Origin: Haloferax prahovense DSM 18310
GTDB taxonomy: Archaea > Halobacteriota > Halobacteria > Halobacteriales > Haloferacaceae
Length of the DNA: 64,000 nucleotides
Direction of reading: 5' to 3'
Assembly (NCBI RefSeq): GCF_000336815.1
Contig: NZ_AOLG01000047.1
Coordinates: 389,178 to 453,177, forward strand
Shown: one piece after another, positions 55,445-63,753 of the stretch
Layout of the letters: every line of letters starts with the position of its first letter
How positions within the stretch are numbered: the first letter of the stretch is position 1
The notes under the pieces: model-generated
Database searches by the model: none
What the model was told of the DNA's origin: nothing
What the model saw: only the letters and a program-made list of their open reading frames with translations
Made by a program: the position numbers and the translations under genes

Positions 55445-57577
55445 TTACACCAGTGCGAAGGCGACGAGCGCCAGCGCGGACAGTCCGAGGGCGTACTTCA
55501 GTCCGCTGAGGGCGCTGTTGTCTGCCAGTTTTCCGGCGAGGAGTCCGCTTCCGACCGCCTGAATCAGCGCGGAGTGGAAGAACACCACGTGGAAGTTCGC
55601 CAGCGGCACCGACGAGATGCCGATGGGGAGCGACTGTCCGTCCATCGACGCGGACGCCGACGGCCCGGTCATCTCGGCGAGGGGGCCGAGGTAGCTCGCA
55701 CCGAGCATCAGGATGACGAACAGGTAGACGAAGTACCCGATGACGACGATGGCGATGTACGAACCCATCGCGCGACGGCGGGACTTTTCGAGCTTGTACC
55801 GGTTGCGGGTGTCCTCCGCGGCGACGCTGAGGACGCGCGAGAGGTCGCCGCTGGTGCGGCCGCCGCTGGCGATGAGCCGGATGACCCGCGAGAGCTGCGG
55901 GACGTTGAGCCGGCTGGCGAACGCCATGAGCGCCGAGTGAGCGTCGTGGTTCCAGTGGATGTCGTTGCGGAGCGCGCGGAGTTCGTCCGCGAGCGCGCCG
56001 TTCGACCACCGGGAGACGAGCGCGAGCGCCTCGACCAGCGAGATACCCATCTGGTTGGCGCTCGACAGCAGGTTCAGCGTGTCGGGGAAGCGCCGTTCGA
56101 GCGTGCGCTCGCGGCGGGTCCGAAGCTCGTGGAAGACCGTCAGGGGGACCGCGACGATGGCGAACGGGAGGACGACGAACCAGACCGTCGTGTTGTACGG
56201 GTTCGCGAGCATGGCGTCGAGCGTCGGCGTCGCGAGGCCGAGCACGAGGACGCCGACGACCGACAGGAGCGCGAGAGGCACCGTGACGACGGCCGAGAGG
56301 TACGGCTGGCGGCGCATGATGTCGAGCGGGTCGCCGACGAGCGTCCGAAGCTCGTACACCGCGTTTTCCCGGCGGTAGTCGTCGAGTCGCTCGTCGACGA
56401 AGCCGCCGTCGGAGGCGACGCCGTCACCGCCCCAGCGGGCCTCGCGGGCGCGCTGGACTTCGCGGCGCATCGCGCCGAGGAAGTTGGCCACGACCGTCCG
56501 AATCTCTTCGAGGACGGTCACGTCGTGTTTCGTCCGGACCGTGTCCTGCGTGTACGGCGAGGAGAGCACGTCCACGAGGAGCAGGAACAACGCCATCCCC
56601 AGCGGGAAGATGAGGTAGTTCAGGGCGTACAGCTGGACGAGCGTGTCGCCGCCGAGGAAGCTGATGACCATCAGGGTGACGATGAGCAAGAGCGGCGCGG
56701 CGACGAACGCGGCGACGAACACCTCAGAGAGCATCGACAGCGTCTCGATGAAGTCCTCCTGCTCGTCGCGGGCCTCTTCGAGGTACGTCGCGGACTCGCG
56801 GTCGAGGAAGGCGGCCACGTCGCCGCCGGAGTCGAGGACCGAAAGGAGGTCGTCGAGGAACTGTTCGAAGTTGATCGACGGCGTCAGGTTCCGCGAGTTG
56901 CGGAGCGCCGTGAACAGGTCGTTGCCGAACAGGTCCATATCGCGGGCAATCATCTCGAACTCGCTGGACACCTCGCCGTAGTCGGGCGCGTCGGCGACAG
57001 AGCGGATGACTTCGAGGAAGCTCATCCCGCCGTGGCTGAGCGCGTACATGTAGACGATGGCGTGCGGGAGCAGGATGTCGATGCTCCGGCCGCGCATCTC
57101 GGCGCGGCTCTTGGGGAGGTAGTACCGGGCGTAGTAGGTCCCGGCGGCCGCCAATCCGCCGACGAGGGCGACGACGGCCGCGCCGAGGATGGGCACCTTG
57201 TAGGGGAGCAGGGGAACGACGTACTGCGCCGCGATGCCGAAGCTCACGGGGCTCGACGCGTTCGCCAGCACGCCCATGCGGGCGAGGACGAACGTGAGCG
57301 CGAGCCCGACGAGCGAGCCGAACACCGCGGTGACGAACGCCAGTTTGAGCGACTGCGTGAGGTACAGGTCGTAGGTCGTACCCACGCGGGTCTGGTTCAG
57401 CCAGCGCTGGAGGTCGCGGTGGCCCGCCGGGTTACGCTTGAAGTACGTGCGGACGTACCCGTAGCGCTGGCGGAGCCGCTTGACCTCCTCGGGCGACTCG
57501 TCGAAGTGTTCGCGCGGGAAGTACTGCTCGACCTCGTAGTCGGGCAGGGGAACCGAGGACGACGAGTCAGCGGGCAT
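55445..57577 (-). CDS. pilC: Archaeal type IV pilus assembly membrane protein (PilC/TadC type)
   Basis: 710 aa. Two type II secretion F domains, each with an N-terminal cytoplasmic part and membrane helices. Conserved are SHGGMSFLEVIRSVADAPDY, LLSVLDSGGDVAAFLDRES and the second copy SSANQMGISLVEALALVSRW with RLIASGGRTSGDLSRVLSVA. This doubled PilC is the usual archaeal form and forms the platform for pilus or archaellum-like assembly. Overlaps pilB by 11 bases. Confidence 0.9.
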   Translation of the reverse strand: MPADSSSSVPLPDYEVEQYFPREHFDESPEEVKRLRQRYGYVRTYFKRNPAGHRDLQRWLNQTRVGTTYDLYLTQSLKLAFVTAVFGSLVGLALTFVLARMGVLANASSPVSFGIAAQYVVPLLPYKVPILGAAVVALVGGLAAAGTYYARYYLPKSRAEMRGRSIDILLPHAIVYMYALSHGGMSFLEVIRSVADAPDYGEVSSEFEMIARDMDLFGNDLFTALRNSRNLTPSINFEQFLDDLLSVLDSGGDVAAFLDRESATYLEEARDEQEDFIETLSMLSEVFVAAFVAAPLLLIVTLMVISFLGGDTLVQLYALNYLIFPLGMALFLLLVDVLSSPYTQDTVRTKHDVTVLEEIRTVVANFLGAMRREVQRAREARWGGDGVASDGGFVDERLDDYRRENAVYELRTLVGDPLDIMRRQPYLSAVVTVPLALLSVVGVLVLGLATPTLDAMLANPYNTTVWFVVLPFAIVAVPLTVFHELRTRRERTLERRFPDTLNLLSSANQMGISLVEALALVSRWSNGALADELRALRNDIHWNHDAHSALMAFASRLNVPQLSRVIRLIASGGRTSGDLSRVLSVAAEDTRNRYKLEKSRRRAMGSYIAIVVIGYFVYLFVILMLGASYLGPLAEMTGPSASASMDGQSLPIGISSVPLANFHVVFFHSALIQAVGSGLLAGKLADNSALSGLKYALGLSALALVAFALV

Positions 57578-59759
57578 CGTCGGCCTCCCGGTCGTCGTCG
57601 TCGCTCACGGCTTCGTCCGCGTCCGAGGCGTCATCGGCCGGCGCGGGGCCAGCCTCCACGATATCGTCGAACTCGGTGGCGTCGTCGTCGCTGTCGACGA
57701 CTTCGGAGTCGTCAGCGTCCGAGGCGTCGTCAGCGACGGTATCGGCATCGTCGTCGCCGACGACTTCCCAGCCATCGGCGGCAGCGTCAGCGTCAGCGTC
57801 GCCGTCGCCGTCCGCGCCGTCGTCCAACTCGATGTCGAACAGGTCAGCGAGCAGGCGCTCGGTCTCGGGCGAGACCTCGATTTCGTCGTCGTCGAGGTCG
57901 TCCCCCGCGGCGTCGTCCTCGTCGCCCTCGTCGACGGAGACCAGCGAGGTCTCGGCGTAGACGTGCGCGAGGAGGCCTTCGCGGTCGCGCTCGAAGCGGC
58001 GAATCATCGCGGAGACCGTCAGGTAGTCGTCGACGCCGGAGGCGGCGATGTACCGGAGCACGTCGGCGCGAACGTCGAGTTCGTACTGCAGGTCGGCGGC
58101 CGTCCAGCCGCGCTCGGCGGCGATTTCGTCGAGGACGACCGAGTCGCCGACGCGCTCGTGGGCGTCGTTCTCGGGGTTGCGCTTGAACACGTCGCGGAGT
58201 TCGACCTCGCCGTCGTCGTCGACGCCGGCGATTTCGGTGACGGCGATGTTCCGGCGGGTGCGGTCGCCGTCAAGGTGAATCTGCTTTTGGACCGAGATGA
58301 TGTCGAGGTCCGAGAGCATCTGGGCCGGCACGCCGAGGGGCTCGTTGCGCATGCGGTGGACCACGCCCTCCGAGGAGTCGGCGTGGAACGTCGTGTACGC
58401 GGTGTGGCCCGTGGCGATGGAGTGGAAGAACGTCAGGGCGACGCGTTCTTCCGTGCGAATCTCACCGACCAGCAGGTACTCGGGGCGCTGTCGAAGCGCG
58501 GCCTGCAGGAGCGCGTACATCGACACCTCGCCGCGGCCGTCGGCCGTGAACGTGTCGCGGGTGACGGACTGAATCCAGTTGTCGTGCGGGAGAGTGATTT
58601 CGCGCGTGTCCTCGATGGAGACGACCTTCGCGTGGCCGGGGACGAAGAAGGACACCGCGTTCATCGAGGTGGTCTTCCCGGAGCCCGTGCCGCCCGCGAA
58701 GATGAGCGACCGGTTGTTCTCGATGGCGAGCCAGAAGTACGCCATCTGCTCGACGCTGAAGGTGTTCCAGCGCACGAGGTCGACCGGCGACAGCGGCACG
58801 TCCGAGAACTTCCGGATGGTGAAGTTCGACCCGCGGGTGGCGATGTCCGAGCCGAGGGTCAACTGGACGCGGGAGCCGTCCGGGAGGCTCGCGTCCACGA
58901 GCGGGTCGGAGACGGTGACCTGCTTGCCCGCGCGTTGCGCGAGGCGGATGGTGAACGACGAGAGGTCGCCGTCGTCGAAGACGACGTTCGTCGGCACGTC
59001 CCGGTAGACGCTGTGGAAGACGTAGACGGGAACGTCGTCGCCGTCACAGGAGATGTCTTCGATGCCGGGGTCCCGCATCACGGGGTCGATGCGGCCGAAG
59101 TGGATGAAGTCGCGGAGCAGGAAGTAAAACAGCTTCCAGAGCGACCCTTCTTCGACCGTCGCCGCGTGTTCGGTGATTATCTCGCGGGCCTCGTCGTCGA
59201 ACACGTCCTCGCGGTCGCCGTCGGCGTCGAGGTCGCGGTACAGGAGGCTGTTGCGCAGAATCTTCGTCAGGTCGTCGCGCACGAAGTCCTCGAAGTCGTC
59301 GAGACGCGGTTCGCTCACGTGGTACTGGTGTTCGCGCTTCTCGTGGTCGTACAGGATGGAGACGAACGCGAAGGGCTTGTTCACCCAGTAGTGTTCGACG
59401 GCCTCGACGCCCTCGAGGAACGAGAAGTCGAAGAACTGGTCTTCGATGAACGCCTCCGAGGGCGTCGGCGCGAACGCCGTCTCGTCGTCGATTTCGGCGA
59501 AGAACGCCTTCACCTCGCGGAGGACGGCCTCCCGGAGCGTTTCCGGGCGGTCTTCGTCCGCCGCTTCGTCGTCGGTGAGGTCTTCGACGGGGCCGTATTC
59601 GATGCGGTCCGACGCGGGGACCGGTAGTTCACTCGCGCGGGCGGCCATCGCCTCCAGACCGGTCGTGGGGACCAGTTCGGCGGTGCCGGCACCGTCTGCT
59701 CGGAACGATTCTTCGCCATCGCGGCGGTCAGTCTGGGAGTTCTTGTCAGGAGACGCCAT
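57567..59759 (-). CDS. pilB: Archaeal type IV pilus assembly ATPase (PilB/GspE type)
   Basis: 730 aa from the ATG at 59759 (MASPDKNSQTDRRDGEESFR). Secretion ATPase: Walker A FAGGTGSGKTTSMNA near residue 355, Asp box SIEDTREITLPHDN, Walker B LLVGEIRTEERVALTFFHS and His box ATGHTAYTTFHAD. Residues about 625-730 are a poly-acidic tail with many Asp, unusually long even for haloarchaea. It drives pilus extension with PilC. The first gene of a four-gene operon that lacks a prepilin peptidase. Confidence 0.93.
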   Translation of the reverse strand: MASPDKNSQTDRRDGEESFRADGAGTAELVPTTGLEAMAARASELPVPASDRIEYGPVEDLTDDEAADEDRPETLREAVLREVKAFFAEIDDETAFAPTPSEAFIEDQFFDFSFLEGVEAVEHYWVNKPFAFVSILYDHEKREHQYHVSEPRLDDFEDFVRDDLTKILRNSLLYRDLDADGDREDVFDDEAREIITEHAATVEEGSLWKLFYFLLRDFIHFGRIDPVMRDPGIEDISCDGDDVPVYVFHSVYRDVPTNVVFDDGDLSSFTIRLAQRAGKQVTVSDPLVDASLPDGSRVQLTLGSDIATRGSNFTIRKFSDVPLSPVDLVRWNTFSVEQMAYFWLAIENNRSLIFAGGTGSGKTTSMNAVSFFVPGHAKVVSIEDTREITLPHDNWIQSVTRDTFTADGRGEVSMYALLQAALRQRPEYLLVGEIRTEERVALTFFHSIATGHTAYTTFHADSSEGVVHRMRNEPLGVPAQMLSDLDIISVQKQIHLDGDRTRRNIAVTEIAGVDDDGEVELRDVFKRNPENDAHERVGDSVVLDEIAAERGWTAADLQYELDVRADVLRYIAASGVDDYLTVSAMIRRFERDREGLLAHVYAETSLVSVDEGDEDDAAGDDLDDDEIEVSPETERLLADLFDIELDDGADGDGDADADAAADGWEVVGDDDADTVADDASDADDSEVVDSDDDATEFDDIVEAGPAPADDASDADEAVSDDDDREADDAR

Positions 59760-60146
59760 TCTCTGGAAATACTGAACGGTAGGAACGGCTGTAAGTATGG
59801 AGCGACTAGATGTGCGAATTCGACCGGTTAGGCCCGAACTACCGGCATATCCCGAATTCATCTAGTCCGATCTCGACCGGGAATCGAGGCGGGGGTGTCC
59901 CCAAACTCGCCTGTGAGAGAATGGCAACTGAGTTACAGTATTCGGCCGCGCGCACCGTTCACGGTCGACGCGTCGGCGAGAAACGACGATATTCAGCGTG
60001 AGAATAGTGTTACCAATAAGCACAGGCCGTCTGTCGTCGGAATTCCACCCTTCAGCCCCGTCGTGGCCTTGCGATTTCGGTCCTTCCTCGCGGGTGGAAA
60101 CGGGACGAACCTTCAAGAGAAGCGGCGTTGTATGTAAGGATGTATT
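59760..60146. promoter_or_regulatory. 387-base divergent region with a long inverted repeat
   Basis: Shared by pilB (leftward) and the CBS gene (rightward). TATA-like CATACTTAC (minus strand, about 59790-59798) serves pilB. Just upstream, 59804-59822 and 59853-59867 form an inverted repeat: GACTAGAT then GAATTCG on the left pair with CGAATTC then ATCTAGTC on the right, with a four-base bulge and a 30-base loop. Nothing else gene-like is seen. Confidence 0.55.
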
Positions 60147-61289
60147 ATGGATATTGCTGATATCGCCACTCCTGATTTCATCGAGGTCGACGTTGACGAG
60201 CGATTAGGCAAGGTCCGCTCCATCTTCGAGCGGGAAAACCCTAAAGGCATCATCGTCCAGGACGACGGCGAGTACGCGGGCGTCATCGGTGAGAAGCAGC
60301 TCATCAACTCGCACGTCGAAGACAACACCAAAGCGGCCGCGCTGACGAAGGCCGTCCCCAAGATAGACCGTCACGAGAACGTGCGCGAGGTCGCGCGCAT
60401 GCTCGTCGAGGGCAACACGAAGGTCGCGCCGGTCTACGAGGGCGAAAAACAGTACGGCATCATCACGCAGGACGCCATCCTCGAGGCCGTCCTCGACAAC
60501 CTCGACGCGCTGACCGTCGAGCAGATTTACACCGACGACGTGGTCACCATCGGCGAGCGCGACCACCTCGGACAGGCCATCAACCGCCTCCGCGAACACG
60601 GCGTCTCGCGGCTGCCGGTCGTCGACCCGGACGGCCGCCTCGCGGGCATCCTGACCACCTACGACCTCGTCGAGTTCATGGTGCGCGACGAGGGTCGGCA
60701 GGGCAAACAGGACCGCCGCGGCGACACCGACCGGATGCTCGACCTCCCGGTCTACGACCTCATGACCAGCCCGGCGCGCACGGCGACGCCCGAAGAGAGC
60801 GTCCGCGACGCGGTCGCGCGCATGCTGGAACACGACATCGCCGGGCTCGTCGTCACGCCTGCCGACGACGACGGCGAGGTCCTCGGCGTGGTGACCAAGA
60901 CCGACGTGCTCCGCGCGCTCACCTACACCGAAGAAGAGCAGATGGACGTGCAGGTCACGAACATCGGCCTCCTCGAAACGCTGAGCCGCGCCGACATCAA
61001 CTCGGCCATCACCGAGGTGGCTGACAAGTACCAGCGGATGAGCGTGCTCCACGCCCACGTCCGCTTCCACGAGCACAAGGAGAAGCTCCGCGGCACGCCG
61101 CTCATCCAGTGCCAGATTCGGCTCCGCACGAGCCACGGCCAACTGGCCGGCAGCGGCGAGGGCTACGGCGCGGAACACGCGTTCCACGTCGCGCTCGATA
61201 AGCTCGAACGCAACGTGCTCGAAGTCAAGGGCTTCGAGGCCGACGAGCGCTACCGCGGTCAGCTCCTCCGGAAGCTGAACGAGCTGTAA
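60147..61289 (+). CDS. Four-CBS-domain protein with a C-terminal HPF/RaiA-like domain
   Basis: 380 aa. Four CBS motifs (about 1-60, 65-120, 125-185, 200-265), for example VDERLGKVRSIFERENPKGI, ERDHLGQAINRLREHGVSRL and EESVRDAVARMLEHDIAGLV, should bind adenine nucleotides. The end (about 275-380) resembles the hibernation-promoting-factor fold: SVLHAHVRFHEHKEKL, IQCQIRLRTSHGQLAGSGEG and AFHVALDKLERNVLEVKG. CBS-domain ribosome hibernation factors have been reported in archaea, so an energy-sensing hibernation role is plausible. Not recognised as such by direct comparison. Confidence 0.78.
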   Translation: MDIADIATPDFIEVDVDERLGKVRSIFERENPKGIIVQDDGEYAGVIGEKQLINSHVEDNTKAAALTKAVPKIDRHENVREVARMLVEGNTKVAPVYEGEKQYGIITQDAILEAVLDNLDALTVEQIYTDDVVTIGERDHLGQAINRLREHGVSRLPVVDPDGRLAGILTTYDLVEFMVRDEGRQGKQDRRGDTDRMLDLPVYDLMTSPARTATPEESVRDAVARMLEHDIAGLVVTPADDDGEVLGVVTKTDVLRALTYTEEEQMDVQVTNIGLLETLSRADINSAITEVADKYQRMSVLHAHVRFHEHKEKLRGTPLIQCQIRLRTSHGQLAGSGEGYGAEHAFHVALDKLERNVLEVKGFEADERYRGQLLRKLNEL

Positions 61290-61386
61290 CGCCGACGCAC
61301 CGGACACACCGGTACGCCCGAAATCGAAACGCGAACGGAACACAGGAGCAGGATTGGGCCGGGTCGTCCGCCCGGCCGCGTCGACC

Positions 61387-61391
61387 TTTTT
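61387..61391 (+). terminator. T-run terminator of the CBS gene
   Basis: GACCTTTTTCTAC, directly at the end of convergent radB. Confidence 0.4.
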
Positions 61392-62081
61392 CTACACTTC
61401 AGTCGCCGAGAGCCCGCGGTCCGTTATCTTGAACGTCGCCGTCTCCCCGGCGGGTTTCGCGCGATGTTTTTCGAGCGTCGCCCGGCGGTTGCCGCCGCGG
61501 AAGCGGTCGAGGCGGACGACGGTGCCGGTCCAGTGTTCGAGGGTGTGGCCGCCGAGCGCCCGCGTCCGGTCGGTGTCGGGGTCGGAGTACACCTGATTCG
61601 TCAGGACGACCGCGAGGTCGTGTTTGCGCGCGAGCGACAGCAGGTGCGTGACCTGCCGGGCGACCCGACGGAGCGCCTCGCCGCCGTCGCCCTCGGCGGT
61701 CCGTTCGAGCCGGTAGAAGCCGGTCGCGGAGTCGAGGACGATCAGGTCGGCGTTGGGGGCGAGTTCCTCGGCGTCGCGGACGGCCTGTTCTTGGTCCTCG
61801 AAGTCGTACGCCTCGCTTATCATCAGCCGCGAGGTCACAGACTCCACGTCCTCGGGGGCGACCGCCTCCGCGAGCTGCTGGAAGCGGTCGACCGACAGCC
61901 CCTCGGTGTCGATGTAGACGACGGTGCCACCCGCTGCGGCGACCCGGACCGCCGCCGAGAGCGCGACGTTGGTCTTGCCGGCCGCAGAGGGGCCGTACAC
62001 CTGCGTGACGGTGCCGCGTTCGAACCCGCCGTCGAGGAGGTCGTCGAGCGCCGTGCACCCGGTGGAGACTGACTCTGTCAC
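61392..62081 (-). CDS. radB: RadB recombinase paralogue
   Basis: 229 aa from the GTG at 62081 (MTESVSTGCTALDDLLDGGF). RecA-fold core: Walker A GPSAAGKTN, TVVYIDTEGLSVDRF, Walker B LIVLDSATGFYRL, and VVLTNQVYSDPDTDRTRALG. Shorter than RadA and without its N-terminal domain, which is typical of RadB. It assists RadA in homologous recombination. Frames extending further upstream are basic and not family-like. It is divergent from the RNase H-fold gene. Confidence 0.93.
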   Translation of the reverse strand: MTESVSTGCTALDDLLDGGFERGTVTQVYGPSAAGKTNVALSAAVRVAAAGGTVVYIDTEGLSVDRFQQLAEAVAPEDVESVTSRLMISEAYDFEDQEQAVRDAEELAPNADLIVLDSATGFYRLERTAEGDGGEALRRVARQVTHLLSLARKHDLAVVLTNQVYSDPDTDRTRALGGHTLEHWTGTVVRLDRFRGGNRRATLEKHRAKPAGETATFKITDRGLSATEV

Positions 62082-62220
62082 GTCAGGTGGTGGGTGCCAC
62101 CGGCCGAAAAAGACCCCGGTCGCCCGGCGCGGTACGGGCCGCCGCTTCGGTGCCAGTCCGCGACCGTCGAGGGCGACCCGCGCACGACGCTTTATTCGTC
62201 GCCGTCGCCAAGGGAGGGTC

Positions 62221-62967
62221 GTGATAGTCGTCGCCACCGCTGACTTCGACCTCTACCACGAGGCCGTGTCCGAACTCCGGAGCCGAGGAGTCGCCTTTAC
62301 CACCGTCGAGCCGGGCGACCCGCTTCCCGAGCGGGCGCGGGTCCTCCTCACCAGCCCGGACGACGACCTCGACGGCGTCGATACCGACGGCGACGTGGCC
62401 CGCGTGACCGCGACCGGCGACGACGTGCGCCGGGCCGTCGACGAGGCGCTCGCGAGCCTCCGCGGCGGCGACGGACGGACCGTCGTCGGCGTCGACCCCG
62501 GAACCAGACCCGGCGTCGCCGTCCTCTCGGGTGAGACGGTCGTCGCCGCGTTCCACGTCCCGCTTTCGGACGCCGTCGAGGTCATCCGCCGCGAGACCGA
62601 GGACGCGGTCGACCCCGTGGTCCGCATCGGCGACGGCGCGCGCCTGCAGGGCGCGAAGCTCATCAACGACCTCGACGACGTCGCGGTCGAACTCGTCGAC
62701 GAGACCGGAACGACGCCGTACCTCGGGACCGGCGCGCGCGGCATGGGTGACGTGCTCGCCGCGGTGAACATCGCCCGCCGGGACGGCGAGCGCATCGAAT
62801 CCCGCGAGATAGAGCCGACCGAGGGCGAACTCACGCGCATCAAGGCGCGTTCGCGCGAGGCGTCCGACGACAACCGCACCATCGACGACGCGCTCGCGCG
62901 CCGCGTCGCCGGCGGGGAACTGAGCATCGACGAAGCGCTGGACGAACACCGCTCGCGCGAGGAGTGA
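62221..62967 (+). CDS. RNase H-fold (RuvC/YqgF-like) protein
   Basis: 248 aa from the GTG at 62221 (MIVVATADFDLYHEAVSELR). After an N-terminal alpha/beta part of about 80 residues, a second domain begins TVVGVDPGTRPGVAVLSGET, a classic RuvC/YqgF first strand with acidic Asp. VVRIGDGARLQGAKLINDLD and VELVDETGTTPYLG follow, and the end is helical and basic-acidic (IKARSREASDDNRTIDDALA). Position next to radB hints at DNA repair. Whether the nuclease residues are complete cannot be judged. Confidence 0.75.
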   Translation: MIVVATADFDLYHEAVSELRSRGVAFTTVEPGDPLPERARVLLTSPDDDLDGVDTDGDVARVTATGDDVRRAVDEALASLRGGDGRTVVGVDPGTRPGVAVLSGETVVAAFHVPLSDAVEVIRRETEDAVDPVVRIGDGARLQGAKLINDLDDVAVELVDETGTTPYLGTGARGMGDVLAAVNIARRDGERIESREIEPTEGELTRIKARSREASDDNRTIDDALARRVAGGELSIDEALDEHRSREE

Positions 62968-63148
62968 GCGTCCGTGTCGGCGGTTGTGCCGCCGTTAACG
63001 GCCGCCTAACGGGTGTCTACGCGACCGGTCGAGGGGCCGTGTTCGAGTGGTCGGCAGGGAAAAGAACGCTATTAACGCGACTCTCGGTTTATGAGACGCG
63101 CCGTGCCCGATTCATACCTACGTTCTACCGTCGCGTATCTCGTGTCGC

Positions 63149-63688
63149 ATGAGCACATCACGCACCCCCGAAGTCGGGCGACGAACGTACCTGAAGGCTC
63201 TCGGCGTCGGCGCGCTCTCGCTCGGCGCGTTCGCCTCGCCCGTGGCGGCGCACCGCGGGGCGCTCCAGCGCGAACTCTCGTCGGTCCGGGCGGCCACGTC
63301 GAAGTACGCCGACGTTCGGAAGGCCATCGCGGACGGCTACGTCCTCGGCAGTCCGTTCGTGCCGGGCATGGGCTACCACTACGTGAACCACCACTACATC
63401 ATCGAGAACTACGACGACGAGGTCGATATCACGAAGCCCGCCGCGCTCGTCTACGGGAAAAACGAGGGCAACGGCAAAGAGGAACTCATCCTCGGCGCGG
63501 TCGAGTACCTGTTCGACGAAGGGCCAGAGTACGAGGGGCCGTTCCCGGACCTGTTCCACGGCGACAGCGACGACGGTATGTGGGGCTTCGCCGGCGGCCA
63601 CTGGGGCCTCCACGCGTGGGTCCACGTGAACAACCCCGCGGGGACGTTCGCGCCGTTCAACTCCCGACCGCAGTTCAACGAGAAGTGA
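63149..63688 (+). CDS. Tat-exported histidine-rich protein
   Basis: 179 aa. Tat signal GRRTYLKALGVGALSLGAFA (about 10-29) ending near AHR; no lipobox, so probably secreted or released. The mature part has histidine clusters, GMGYHYVNHHYIIEN (about 73-88) and GGHWGLHAWVHVNNP (about 148-162), that could bind metal. Related bacterial exported proteins exist by general pattern, with unknown role. A T run follows the stop. Confidence 0.75.
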   Translation: MSTSRTPEVGRRTYLKALGVGALSLGAFASPVAAHRGALQRELSSVRAATSKYADVRKAIADGYVLGSPFVPGMGYHYVNHHYIIENYDDEVDITKPAALVYGKNEGNGKEELILGAVEYLFDEGPEYEGPFPDLFHGDSDDGMWGFAGGHWGLHAWVHVNNPAGTFAPFNSRPQFNEK

Positions 63689-63710
63689 CCTGACGGGTCG
63701 GCCGCGACCG

Positions 63711-63715
63711 CTTTT
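63711..63715 (+). terminator. T-run terminator after the Tat-exported protein
   Basis: GACCGCTTTTTCGGC, 23 bases after the stop codon. Confidence 0.4.
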
Positions 63716-63753
63716 TCGGCAAATCCTCCCGGACGGTGAGCCTCGCGAATCGC

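Noticed and set aside
53125-58186. Long plus-strand frames opposite the pilus operon
   Set aside because: Mirror frames of the pilin and PilC genes, dominated by Arg, Val, Asp runs; no motifs and no sensible starts.
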